Below the pieces are notes generated by a model. The model did no database searches. It had not been told where the DNA came from and worked only from the letters and a program-made list of their open reading frames with translations. Of a stretch of 16,816 nt of DNA, positions 1-7,404 are shown piece by piece. Both the position numbers and the translations under genes were made by a program. The stretch is from CAYLRY01 sp964386535 (GTDB taxonomy: Bacteria > Chloroflexota > Dehalococcoidia > Dehalococcoidales > UBA3254), in contig CAYLRY010000053.1 of the NCBI GenBank assembly GCA_964386535.1, positions 1 through 16,816 on the forward strand, given 5' to 3'. The number at the start of each line of letters is the position of its first letter. Positions within the stretch are counted from its first letter, which is position 1.

Positions 1-267
1 ACGCTGATAGACGGCTCCACCGGTAGATAATTTTACGCAGGAGGGATTTTCGCAGTGCATACAGGGTATAGCGGTATAAGCAGCCTTTACTTTAGGGTAC
101 TGACCTCTCTCCTTTTCTACCAGCCGCATCCAGAAATGACCGGTCATAGGCTGGGACAGGGAGTAAGGCGGGAAGTCATTGCCGCAATACTCATCACGGC
201 AGGCCAGAAAACAGTTGTAGCACCCGTTACATTTAGTGACATCCATAACTATTCCATATCGTGACAT
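1..267 (-). CDS. Fe-S (ferredoxin-like) subunit of a DMSO-reductase-family oxidoreductase, transhydroxylase-like; 3' part outside window
   Basis: Only the first 89 codons are present; the gene runs off the left edge. ATG at 267-265 is preceded by a GAGAGG-type ribosome binding site. The protein opens MSRYGIVMDVTKCNGCYNC, giving a CxxCxxC start of a [4Fe-4S] site with a further Cys in FLACRDEY, and then CMHCENPSC, the start of a second cluster. This is the electron-transfer subunit pattern of molybdopterin oxidoreductases. From memory of the family, the run of D-V-x-K-C-x-x-C-x-N-C-F, the HFWMR/ERGQYP stretch and PCMHCENPSCV followed by GAVYQR most resembles the small subunit of pyrogallol:phloroglucinol transhydroxylase; polysulfide/DMSO reductase B subunits are the alternative. 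A catalytic molybdopterin subunit would be expected nearby outside the window, but is not visible. Family confidence is high, substrate uncertain. Confidence 0.82.
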   Translation of the reverse strand, partial: MSRYGIVMDVTKCNGCYNCFLACRDEYCGNDFPPYSLSQPMTGHFWMRLVEKERGQYPKVKAAYTAIPCMHCENPSCVKLSTGGAVYQR

Positions 268-612
268 GATCGTACCGAACCTCTCGCAATATTAACTATT
301 TTAATTCTTAAGTTATCATATTGGAATCATTAATGCAATGTTGATTGAAACCGTTTCAAATGCGTGGAGCAGCATTTATCAGAGAAATGTTGGCTGTTTA
401 TCAGTTATGATAGGCTTCTGAATCAGGAGAACATTTCTTGAATGTATTATATCACCAGGCTGGTTGCTATTGACAATACCAGACTAATCGTTTAACTTAT
501 ACGTAACGCTTACCTACCTCAAACTCAACCTGAAATCGCCTTTCTAAAAGGATATTTTGCTTTATAATAATCATCATAAGATCAATTATTCTCTTAAAAA
601 AGGGGGAAATTC
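268..612. other. Divergent AT-rich intergenic region
   Basis: These 345 bases separate the minus-strand Fe-S subunit gene from the plus-strand flavin reductase, so they should hold both promoters. A 15-base near-perfect palindrome at 345-359 is listed separately. A TTGACA hexamer lies at 470-475 on the plus strand, but the best -10 at 17 bases spacing (TAACTT) is weak. No convincing ORF or terminator is seen. Confidence 0.5.
345..359. promoter_or_regulatory. Operator-like palindrome (LacI/CcpA type)
   Basis: TTGAAAC-C-GTTTCAA has two perfect 7-base arms about one central base. It matches the catabolite-responsive element pattern WTGNAANCGNWNNCW at all fixed positions except the last C. LacI-family operators often have this TGAAA..CG..TTTCA look. 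Its place between two divergent genes suggests one regulator controlling both. The binding protein is not in the window, so the assignment is inference. Confidence 0.4.
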
Positions 613-2595
613 ATGAATAAGCTGGTCAAACTATTCGAACCGATAAAAATAAAAAATATGGAGTTGAAAAACCGGATAGTAATGGGACCCCTTGGTCATG
701 GTATGACCTATGCTACCAAGCCCGAAGGTTATGTAACAGATCAGTTTATTGCCTTTTATGAAGCCAGAGCCAGAGGAGGCGTAGGTTTCATACAATTGAC
801 TGTAGCCGGATTGGGACGTCCCTTTGCGACCGGACTGGTTTTTTCACCCGGGATCTTGAGTCTGATTGACGATGATCATGTTGAAAGTGCGAAACGTTTT
901 ACTGATGCCATACATGCTTACGGCACAAAGGTCTCATTTCAATTAACTCATCATGGGGCTGCCATCGCTCGCGCTGTTCAGCACCGTCCGCCGGTAGAAT
1001 ATCCTGAGTTGATGCGTGTGGTCACTTCTACCGGAAAGAAAGACCCTGTTACAGGGTTTGAGACTTTCTCCATGACCAAAGAAGAAATACAGGGGCTGAT
1101 TGCAGCTTTTGCTCAGGCGGCTAAACGGGGTAAAGCGGCTGGATTTGATGCGGTGAGGATACAGGGCTGTCACAGCTATCTTATTCAACAGTTCCTATCA
1201 CCGCGTATCAACAAAAGAACTGATGAATATGGCGGTAGTGTTGAAAATCGCGCTCGCCTCGCCTGTGAAATCATCAGGGGTGTACGTCAGGCGGTAGGAC
1301 CGGATTATCCAATTCTAATCCGCATGAATGGGGCTGATCATATTGAAGGCGGCATCACTCTGGAGGAAGGTATACAACAGGCTAAGCTTTTCGTTGAAGC
1401 AGGCGTAGATATACTTGATATTTCATCTGGTCCTTCTGAAGCACATCACTGGCAGTTTATCAGCATGTATCAGCCTTCCGGAGCCCTGGTTCCTCTGGCG
1501 GCAGCTATAAAAAAGGCAGTCAATGTACCGGTGATGACAGTTGGAAAAATAGATGCGGTTTTGGGTGAGCGTATTTTACAGGAAGGCCAGGCTGACTTAA
1601 TCCAACTGGCCAGAGCTCTGATGGCAGATCCTGATCTTCCAAATAAAGCTCGCGAGGGAAGGGTAGAGGATATCCGTCCCTGTATTTTTTGCGGCTGGTG
1701 TCAGTCCAGCGGAACACTGGGTGCTTATGCTAATTGCACCGTCAATATGGGGTTGGGCAAGGAGCTCGAATACAGACTTGAACCGGCTGCCCACCGGAAA
1801 AAAGTAATGGTAATAGGAGGTGGTCCTGCAGGCATGGAGGCTGCCAGAACCCTGGCAGAGAGGGGGCATGAAACAACCCTGTATGAAAAAGGTCCTGTCC
1901 TGGGTGGACAGTGGAATATCTTGACTAATTTACTTCCGGAAGAAGCAAAACTGATACATTATTTATCTAGCGGTTTGCAGAAAGCCGGAGTCCAGGTGCA
2001 CCTTAATACAGAGGTTACGGCCAGAATGGTATTGGACAATAAGCCGGATGCAGTGGTAGTGGCTACAGGATCTACCTCAGCAACACTGGATATTCCTGGA
2101 GGCAATGGTAAGAATGTGGTCCAGGCTGTAGACGTTTTAGCCGGTAAAATTGAAACAGGAAAAGAGGTGGTGGTTATTGGCGGAAGGGTGGTAGGGCTGG
2201 ATACAGCGCTATTTCTGGCTCAAAGAGGAAAACGGATTTCTGTGGTAACCCGCAGTTCTTTTGGAAGAGGCATTGTTCATAATCTGCGAGCAACTCTTTT
2301 CGAATATCTGGTAAAATATGGAGTATATATTTATGAGCATACCATAGCTGACAGCATAACTGAAAAAGGGGTTAACTGCTGGCGAACTGGCAGTGATAAC
2401 AGTGAGAGAGACAATTTATTTTTCTTTCTACCTGCTGATTCTATAGTTCTGGCTGTGGGAGCAGTTAACAATAACCAATTGGGCGATGAGCTGACCGGTT
2501 TAGTACCGGAAGTCTATAAGGTAGGCGATTGCGCCGGGAAACGCAGCATCTTTGCTGCAATGCGCGGGGGTTCAGAGATAGCTCGAAAAATATAA
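613..2595 (+). CDS. NADH:flavin oxidoreductase, old yellow enzyme family with Fe-S cluster and FAD/NAD(P) domains (2,4-dienoyl-CoA reductase / enoate reductase type)
   Basis: 660 residues, full length for the FadH/enoate reductase/trimethylamine dehydrogenase architecture. An FMN TIM barrel (about 1-350) starts LFEPIKIKNMELKNRIVMGP and has the active-site segment HSYLIQQFLSPRIN (Y189 matches the catalytic Tyr region) followed by KRTDEYGGSVENRAR. Four cysteines C357-x2-C360-x2-C363-x11-C375 bind a [4Fe-4S] cluster; the CxxCxxC spacing is nearer to trimethylamine dehydrogenase than to E. coli FadH (CxxCxxxC). The FAD motif GGGPAG is at 402-407. The second dinucleotide motif reads GGRVVG (523-528), with Arg525 where the middle glycine is usual. 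Such enzymes reduce activated C=C bonds of enoates, dienoyl-CoAs or cyclic enones, passing electrons NAD(P)H-FAD-FeS-FMN. RBS AGGGGG precedes the ATG. No intrinsic terminator was seen after the stop. Substrate unknown. Confidence 0.9.
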   Translation: MNKLVKLFEPIKIKNMELKNRIVMGPLGHGMTYATKPEGYVTDQFIAFYEARARGGVGFIQLTVAGLGRPFATGLVFSPGILSLIDDDHVESAKRFTDAIHAYGTKVSFQLTHHGAAIARAVQHRPPVEYPELMRVVTSTGKKDPVTGFETFSMTKEEIQGLIAAFAQAAKRGKAAGFDAVRIQGCHSYLIQQFLSPRINKRTDEYGGSVENRARLACEIIRGVRQAVGPDYPILIRMNGADHIEGGITLEEGIQQAKLFVEAGVDILDISSGPSEAHHWQFISMYQPSGALVPLAAAIKKAVNVPVMTVGKIDAVLGERILQEGQADLIQLARALMADPDLPNKAREGRVEDIRPCIFCGWCQSSGTLGAYANCTVNMGLGKELEYRLEPAAHRKKVMVIGGGPAGMEAARTLAERGHETTLYEKGPVLGGQWNILTNLLPEEAKLIHYLSSGLQKAGVQVHLNTEVTARMVLDNKPDAVVVATGSTSATLDIPGGNGKNVVQAVDVLAGKIETGKEVVVIGGRVVGLDTALFLAQRGKRISVVTRSSFGRGIVHNLRATLFEYLVKYGVYIYEHTIADSITEKGVNCWRTGSDNSERDNLFFFLPADSIVLAVGAVNNNQLGDELTGLVPEVYKVGDCAGKRSIFAAMRGGSEIARKI

Positions 2596-2630
2596 AAGGT
2601 ATGGGGCTTTATTTGGCTTGATTTAACAGA

Positions 2631-2639
2631 TGTTATAAT
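2631..2639 (+). promoter_or_regulatory. Extended -10 promoter candidate for the UbiD-family gene
   Basis: TGTTATAAT gives a perfect TATAAT at 2634-2639 with an upstream TGn extension. No good -35 hexamer is seen 16-18 bases upstream, as is common for extended -10 promoters. Transcription would begin near 2646, leaving a leader of about 60 bases before ATG 2707, so this gene probably has its own promoter. Confidence 0.5.
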
Positions 2640-2706
2640 TATACTTAATAAAATGTTATGAATCCTTGAATTGATTAAATTTTCTTAAAGGTAAAGGAGA
2701 ACTTTG

Positions 2707-4152
2707 ATGGGGAAAGAAGTAAATGACCTTCGTGATTTTATTAGAAGACTGGAAGAGGAAGGTGAGTTAACCAGGGTCAAAGCAGAGGTGGATTGGAAGT
2801 ATGAACTGGGCGGTGTGGCTTTAAAATCACTGGGACCTCCCGCTAAAAAAGCGCTGTTATTTGAAAATATCAAGGGTTATAAAACGCCGCTTTTTACCAA
2901 CGGTTTATTAACAGTGAAAAGGCTGGCCATAGGTCTTGGATTTGATCCTGATATCGATGAGGCATCCCTGGTAAAGCTGGTGGCTGAACGGCTGGGAAAG
3001 CCAATTAAACCAGTGGTGGTTAAAACAGGCCCTTGTAAGGAAAACAAGTACTTTGGCAAAGACGTGGATGTTTTTAAATTTCCTATACCCTGGTGGACTG
3101 AGAGGGACGGCGGACGCTACCTGGGTACCTGGCATCAGGTGATTTGTAAAGACCCTGACAGCGATTGGACAAATGTGGGGACTTACCGGATCATGGCCCA
3201 TGAATCCAACCTAATTGGAATCCAATTTTCTCCTTTCCAGCATGTTGCGATTATTCAGAACAAGTATAAAGCTATGAACAAGCCCATGCCGGTGGCTGTT
3301 ACTATCGGCACTGAACCGGCCTGCATGCTGGTATCCATAACGCCCATTCCCGCTATGGTGAATGAATGGGACATGGCCGGCGCCTTGCGACAGAGGCCTC
3401 TGGAAGTAGTGAAGGGTGAGACGGTAGACCTCATGGTACCGGCCAGTTCCGAAATTGTCATAGAAGGAGAAATTCCTCTCAATGAAACCCGCCTGGAAGG
3501 TCCTTTCGGAGAACATACAGGGTTTTATGGTGGAGGGAAAAGACCTTTGCCAGTCATCAAGATTAATTGTATTACTCACCGCACTAATCCGATTTTCCGG
3601 GGCAGCGTGCTGGGGAAACCGATTACAGAAGACCACCGGTGTTTATCCTTGACTCTGGCTGCCCAGGCACTGGCAATGTATAACGCAGCTAATTTCCAGG
3701 GTATCACCGCTGTCAATTGCCCTGCCGGAGGCGATCCTGATTTTTGTGCTATTGTATCCTTAAAGAAAAGCTATGCATCCCAGGGTCTTGATGCAGGCAG
3801 ACTTTTACTAAGCGGTAAAGGCGGTAAAATAATTAAGCATGTTATTGTGACGGATGATGATATCAATGTTTTTGATCTAAATGAGGTGCTCTGGGCTATG
3901 AATACCCGTATGCAGCCCAGCCGGCAAATTTACATCACCCGTAATGAAGTAGGCTCCAGGCTGGATCCCTCAGTGCCTTTTGATTGGTTGGGCATTACAG
4001 ACAAAATGATTATTGATACAACCTGGCAGATGACTCCGGACTTCCCTCCAAGACCTGAATGGGATGGCGCTGTTCATCCTCCAGAGGTAAAAATGAGCAA
4101 AGAACTGGCTCAGTTTGTAGAGAAACGATGGAAAGAGTATGGTATTGATTAA
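2707..4152 (+). CDS. UbiD-family (prenylated-FMN-dependent) decarboxylase/carboxylase
   Basis: 481 residues, usual family length. The ATG at 2707 is chosen over an overlapping TTG at 2704 because AGGAGA at 2695-2700 is better spaced from the ATG. It begins with the typical LRDFIRRLEEEGELTRV. Residues matching the Fdc1 catalytic triad are visible: Arg161 in NVGTYRIM, and Glu264 and Glu269, five apart, in EGPFGEHTGFY. Family members reversibly decarboxylate aromatic or alpha,beta-unsaturated acids with prenylated FMN made by UbiX; no ubiX is in the window. The closing part contains the family's DDDINVFDLNEVLWAM stretch. With a transhydroxylase-like Fe-S subunit nearby, a hydroxybenzoate/gallate-type decarboxylase is plausible, but phenol carboxylation or another acid cannot be excluded. 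Flanked by its own promoter candidate and a downstream hairpin, so probably monocistronic. Confidence 0.9.
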   Translation: MGKEVNDLRDFIRRLEEEGELTRVKAEVDWKYELGGVALKSLGPPAKKALLFENIKGYKTPLFTNGLLTVKRLAIGLGFDPDIDEASLVKLVAERLGKPIKPVVVKTGPCKENKYFGKDVDVFKFPIPWWTERDGGRYLGTWHQVICKDPDSDWTNVGTYRIMAHESNLIGIQFSPFQHVAIIQNKYKAMNKPMPVAVTIGTEPACMLVSITPIPAMVNEWDMAGALRQRPLEVVKGETVDLMVPASSEIVIEGEIPLNETRLEGPFGEHTGFYGGGKRPLPVIKINCITHRTNPIFRGSVLGKPITEDHRCLSLTLAAQALAMYNAANFQGITAVNCPAGGDPDFCAIVSLKKSYASQGLDAGRLLLSGKGGKIIKHVIVTDDDINVFDLNEVLWAMNTRMQPSRQIYITRNEVGSRLDPSVPFDWLGITDKMIIDTTWQMTPDFPPRPEWDGAVHPPEVKMSKELAQFVEKRWKEYGID

Positions 4153-4214
4153 TTTGGTTTTCGCTAAAAAGAGTTGGATTCACAGGTAAAATGCAATTTT
4201 TTGCGTAATCACAT

Positions 4215-4253
4215 TAAGGTCACTTCTTCCATGAAAAATAAGAAGTGACCTTA
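4215..4253 (+). terminator. Hairpin after the UbiD-family gene, probable terminator
   Basis: Perfect 14-base-pair stem: arms 4215-4228 and 4240-4253 (core AAGGTCACTTCTT) with an 11-base loop. It is followed by only a weak TTTA tail, so termination is probable rather than certain. It lies 63 bases after the stop codon. Confidence 0.6.
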
Positions 4254-4384
4254 TTTAGTGTAATAAAATGATTCCGGGATAGGATTTACTGGTACATAAA
4301 AGTCTTTTAAACAAAAAGTCCCGCTGAAGTCCAATTAAACTTTAAAAGTAGATTATGATAAACGTTAGAGACAGTTTTTTCTAA

Positions 4385-4430
4385 TACCAGCGTATTATGT
4401 TAGTAGTCTTACCAGCGTATAATTTTAGTG
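4385..4430 (+). promoter_or_regulatory. Promoter with two direct repeats ahead of the SDR gene
   Basis: TACCAGCGTAT occurs at 4385-4395 and again at 4410-4420, a 25-base period; similarity continues in the next ten bases (both end in TTAGT). A perfect TATAAT at 4418-4423 begins inside the second copy, and a TATTAT at 4393-4398 sits at the same place in the first. Transcription from the second would start near 4430, about 30 bases ahead of ATG 4460. The repeats could be tandem operator half-sites or duplicated promoters. Confidence 0.45.
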
Positions 4431-4459
4431 ATCTGAATAAATTTCAAAAGGAGGAGAAA

Positions 4460-5218
4460 ATGGAACTGGGTTTGAAAGGTAAAGTGGTATTGGTGACTGG
4501 CGCAGGCAGCCAGATCGGTTTTGGCAAGGGTATTTGCCTGGCTTTTGCCAGAGAAGGTTGTGATATTGTGGTATCAGATATTGATCTGGAAGGCGCAAGA
4601 AAAACAGCAGCTGAGGTTGAAGCTTTAGGCCAAAAGGCAATGGCTATTAAAGCGGATGTAACTAACGAAGTTGAAGTCAACGATATGGTTAAACAGATCC
4701 TGGAGAGGTTTGGCAAGATTGATATTCTGATCAATAATGCCGGTACCGTTTTTAGAAGCCCGTTCCATTTAACAACTGAAAAAGACTGGAATATTAACAT
4801 CGGCATCAGTCTAAAAGGTACCTGGCTTTGTACCAGGGCCGTTTTAGGACAAATGCTGGAAAGGAAAAGCGGTAAGATCATCAATCTTTCCTCAACCACC
4901 GGTCGGACGGGTGTAGGTACTCCGCTCTATGCGGCGGCCAAAGCCGGCATTATAGGTTTAACCAAGGGGCTGGCCAATGAGGTAGGGCCCCAGGGCATTA
5001 ATGTAAACGGGATTTCCCCGGGCATGGGAGATACCGGGTTCCAGATTGCTGCCAAAGTTCCGCCTGAAGCCAAGGTCAGATTTGCTCAAATGGTGCCAAT
5101 GCGCAGGTTGACTACCCCTAAAGATGTGGCCAATATGGCCGTATTCCTGGCTTCAGATGCCGCCAGTGATATTACCGGCCAGACGTTTAATGTGGATGGC
5201 GGAAGCAATATGATCTAA
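4460..5218 (+). CDS. Short-chain dehydrogenase/reductase (SDR), classical type
   Basis: 252 residues, standard for classical SDRs. The start at ATG 4460 is set by an excellent AAAGGAGGAG just upstream; an in-frame ATG at 4397 lacks one and would add 21 residues over the promoter. The cofactor motif TGAGSQIGFGKG (13-24) has two extra residues compared with the usual TGxxxGIG. Asp40 at the end of the second strand favours NAD(H) over NADP(H). NNAG is at 92-95; catalytic Ser144, Tyr157 and Lys161 (YAAAK) are present; VDGG near the C-terminus is typical. It should interconvert a secondary alcohol and a ketone in the cytoplasm. In this neighbourhood it may act on a cyclic or beta-hydroxy/keto intermediate, but the substrate is not readable. 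Followed by a strong terminator, so monocistronic. Confidence 0.92.
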   Translation: MELGLKGKVVLVTGAGSQIGFGKGICLAFAREGCDIVVSDIDLEGARKTAAEVEALGQKAMAIKADVTNEVEVNDMVKQILERFGKIDILINNAGTVFRSPFHLTTEKDWNINIGISLKGTWLCTRAVLGQMLERKSGKIINLSSTTGRTGVGTPLYAAAKAGIIGLTKGLANEVGPQGINVNGISPGMGDTGFQIAAKVPPEAKVRFAQMVPMRRLTTPKDVANMAVFLASDAASDITGQTFNVDGGSNMI

Positions 5219-5268
5219 TTGTTGATTTTGAAGATTTGGAGGAGCTGGTTTTTAATTACAAAAAGTGT

Positions 5269-5310
5269 GGAACAGGCCGATTCTATTTTCCGGCCTGTTC
5301 CGTTTTTCTT
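5269..5310 (+). terminator. Rho-independent terminator of the SDR gene
   Basis: GGAACAGGCCG (5269-5279) pairs perfectly with CGGCCTGTTCC (5291-5301) around an 11-base loop, followed by GTTTTTCTT. GC-rich stem and T-run are both canonical. Confidence 0.88.
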
Positions 5311-5349
5311 CTGCATAATTAAGCAACCGGAAAATAATGTTTTACCGGC

Positions 5350-5396
5350 AAGGCCGCTTCTTGTATAAGGCTACTGGGACACAAGGAGGCGGCCTT
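5350..5396 (+). other. Hairpin in the leader region of glpK
   Basis: AAGGCCGC (5350-5357) pairs with GCGGCCTT (5389-5396); the stem extends inward through TTC/GAG with one G-T pair to about 11 pairs, loop about 25 bases. No T-run follows. It lies between the SDR terminator and the kinase start, so it could be part of the kinase mRNA leader or a second weak terminator. No known riboswitch is recognised here. Confidence 0.4.
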
Positions 5397-5498
5397 TCAG
5401 CTAGCTACCATTTTCATTTTGCCTGGTGCTGGCTGCAATTCAGAATGGATGACTATACGGTAGACGAAGAGCGTATTCTTCTGTAGAATTAAAAAGCT

Positions 5499-7013
5499 AT
5501 GGTTAAAAAATATGTTGCAGCCATTGATCAGGGAACTACCAGCTCACGTTGTGTCTTTTTCGATCATCAGGGGAAAATAGTCTGTTCCCACCAAATGGAG
5601 CACAAACAAATATTTCCTAAAGCAGGATGGGTGGAACACGAACCCCTGGAAATCTGGAAAAATGTACAACAGGTAATCAAGATAGCTATGGAAAAAGGGT
5701 CCATTGGGTCAGATGAAATAGCCTCAGTCGGGATAACTAATCAACGTGAGACCACCGTTGTCTGGAACAAAAATACCGGAGAGCCCTATTGTAATGCTAT
5801 TGTCTGGCAATGTACACGTACTCAGGATATTTGTGATTTACTGGCCAGGGATGGCGGTTTGGACCGATTCAGATCGAAGACAGGTTTACCGCTTTCCATA
5901 TATTTTTCAGGTCCCAAGATCAAATGGATTCTTGATAATATCCCCGCCGCCCGCCGGGATGCCCAAAAAGGAGAAGCCTTATTTGGCACTATTGACACCT
6001 GGTTAATCTGGTGGCTCACCGGAGGTCCCCAGAAAGGGTCTCATGTTACCGATGTTACAAATGCCAGCCGTACCCTGTTGATGAACCTGGACAGCCTCTC
6101 ATGGGATCAGGATATATTGGATATTATGGGCATTCCTCCGCAAATGTTACCTAATATAAGTCCTTCCTGTAATCCTGAGTTTTACGGCTTCTCCAGTCCT
6201 GATGGGCCTTTTTCAGCATCAATACCGGTTTGCGGAGATCTGGGGGATCAACAATCTGCCCTGATGGGTCAGGCATGCTATTCTTACGGAGAAACAAAAA
6301 ATACCTACGGCACCGGTTGTTTTATGTTGATGAATACCGGTCACAAGCCTGTTGTAAGTCATAGTGGCTTATTAACCACTCTGGGATATAAGATAGGACG
6401 GGAGCCAGCCGTTTATTGCCTGGAAGGTTCAGTAGCTATCGCCGGCGCCTTGGTGCAGTGGATGCGGGACAACCTGGGATTGTTGGAAAATTCCAACCAG
6501 ATTGAGACTTTAGCCCGTACCGTGGAGGATAACGGCGGCATTTATTTCGTGCCGGCTTTCTCAGGGCTTTTTTCCCCATACTGGCAGAGTAATGCCCGAG
6601 GAGCGATTCTGGGGCTGACCCGTTATAATAATAAAGGCCATCTGGCGCGGGCGGTATTGGAAGCTACAGCTTATCAGACCAAGGATGTTCTGGATATTAT
6701 GGAAAAGGAATCCGGGGTCAAACTAAAAGCCCTAAAAGTTGATGGTGGAATGGTTCGTAATAGTTTATTAATGCAGTTTCAGGCTGATCTTCTGGGTGTT
6801 CCCGTTATTAGTTCGAATGTAACAGAGGCCACCTCTCTAGGCGCCGCCTGTGTGGCAGGTCTGGGAGCGGGTTTTTGGAATGATCTTAAAGAAATCGAAC
6901 AAAAATGGAAAGTATTAAAAATCTGGGAGCCTTTAATGCCTCCTGTAGATGCACGGCGCCTTTATAAATTCTGGCAAAAAGCAGTTCAGCGTACCTTTAA
7001 TTGGGTGGAATAG
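5499..7013 (+). CDS. glpK: Glycerol kinase
   Basis: 504 residues, matching GlpK (about 500) along its length. FGGY-kinase landmarks: DQGTTSSR near the N-terminus (phosphate-binding loop), GITNQRETTVVWNKNTGEPY with the glycerol-contacting Arg-Glu, NAIVWQC, CGDLGDQQSALMGQ holding the catalytic Asp, and YGTGCFMLMNTG. It phosphorylates glycerol to sn-glycerol 3-phosphate with ATP. The His in the HFYG motif that is phosphorylated by HPr in several Gram-positive GlpKs is Glu here (EFYG, about residue 227), so PTS control at this site is not expected. The start has almost no Shine-Dalgarno (AAAAAGCT), but a stop codon lies five codons upstream, so no longer start exists. No glpF, glpD or glpO is nearby, which leaves the kinase isolated among catabolic genes; a relative acting on another polyol is possible. 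Confidence 0.92.
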   Translation: MVKKYVAAIDQGTTSSRCVFFDHQGKIVCSHQMEHKQIFPKAGWVEHEPLEIWKNVQQVIKIAMEKGSIGSDEIASVGITNQRETTVVWNKNTGEPYCNAIVWQCTRTQDICDLLARDGGLDRFRSKTGLPLSIYFSGPKIKWILDNIPAARRDAQKGEALFGTIDTWLIWWLTGGPQKGSHVTDVTNASRTLLMNLDSLSWDQDILDIMGIPPQMLPNISPSCNPEFYGFSSPDGPFSASIPVCGDLGDQQSALMGQACYSYGETKNTYGTGCFMLMNTGHKPVVSHSGLLTTLGYKIGREPAVYCLEGSVAIAGALVQWMRDNLGLLENSNQIETLARTVEDNGGIYFVPAFSGLFSPYWQSNARGAILGLTRYNNKGHLARAVLEATAYQTKDVLDIMEKESGVKLKALKVDGGMVRNSLLMQFQADLLGVPVISSNVTEATSLGAACVAGLGAGFWNDLKEIEQKWKVLKIWEPLMPPVDARRLYKFWQKAVQRTFNWVE

Positions 7014-7404
7014 AGAGTAACATCTGGTTCGGTTTTTATTGTCAGCGGTCGTTTATTCACCTTCATGGAGTTAATTAATCTGTACCAGCGACAGGTGACA
7101 TTGACAAAAATAATATTCACGGTGTATCCTAATAACAAATTATGATCAGCCGTGTGAACCGGCTGCCACCTTTTCCGGGATTGAAATATTCGTTGATCAG
7201 TTTTTTTAATAGTAACTGGTTATTATGTATTTCTCTCCAGATAAGTCTTCTAAGTTTAAAGCAAAATTTTTTGGGGTGAATTAAACGGAATACAGGCTGT
7301 TTTTTAAGTCATATCCATTAAATATCAGGCATACGGCATTAATTGACTTGATTATCATATAACTGGTTGAGTTACGCAGAATATATCATTGAAAGGAGAG
7401 TATT
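7014..7404. other. Intergenic region between glpK and the aldo/keto reductase
   Basis: This 391-base stretch has no credible ORF. It holds a promoter candidate at 7101-7130 and a short hairpin, CAGCCG (7147-7152) with CGGCTG (7160-7165), in what would be the early leader. No clear intrinsic terminator for glpK was found. The rest is AT-rich and unexplained. Confidence 0.5.
7101..7130 (+). promoter_or_regulatory. Sigma-70-type promoter candidate
   Basis: Perfect TTGACA (7101-7106), 18-base spacer, TATCCT (7125-7130). If used for the aldo/keto reductase gene, it gives a leader of roughly 270 bases; a nearer promoter may exist but was not clear. Confidence 0.45.

Noticed and set aside
55..264. 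69-residue plus-strand reading frame at the left end
   Set aside because: It is antisense to the Fe-S subunit, whose cysteine motifs and ribosome binding site are clear; the plus frame has no recognisable motif.
5350..5396. T-box or other known riboswitch ahead of glpK
   Set aside because: The conserved T-box TGGNACCGCG-type sequence and a following terminator are absent; only a simple hairpin is supported.
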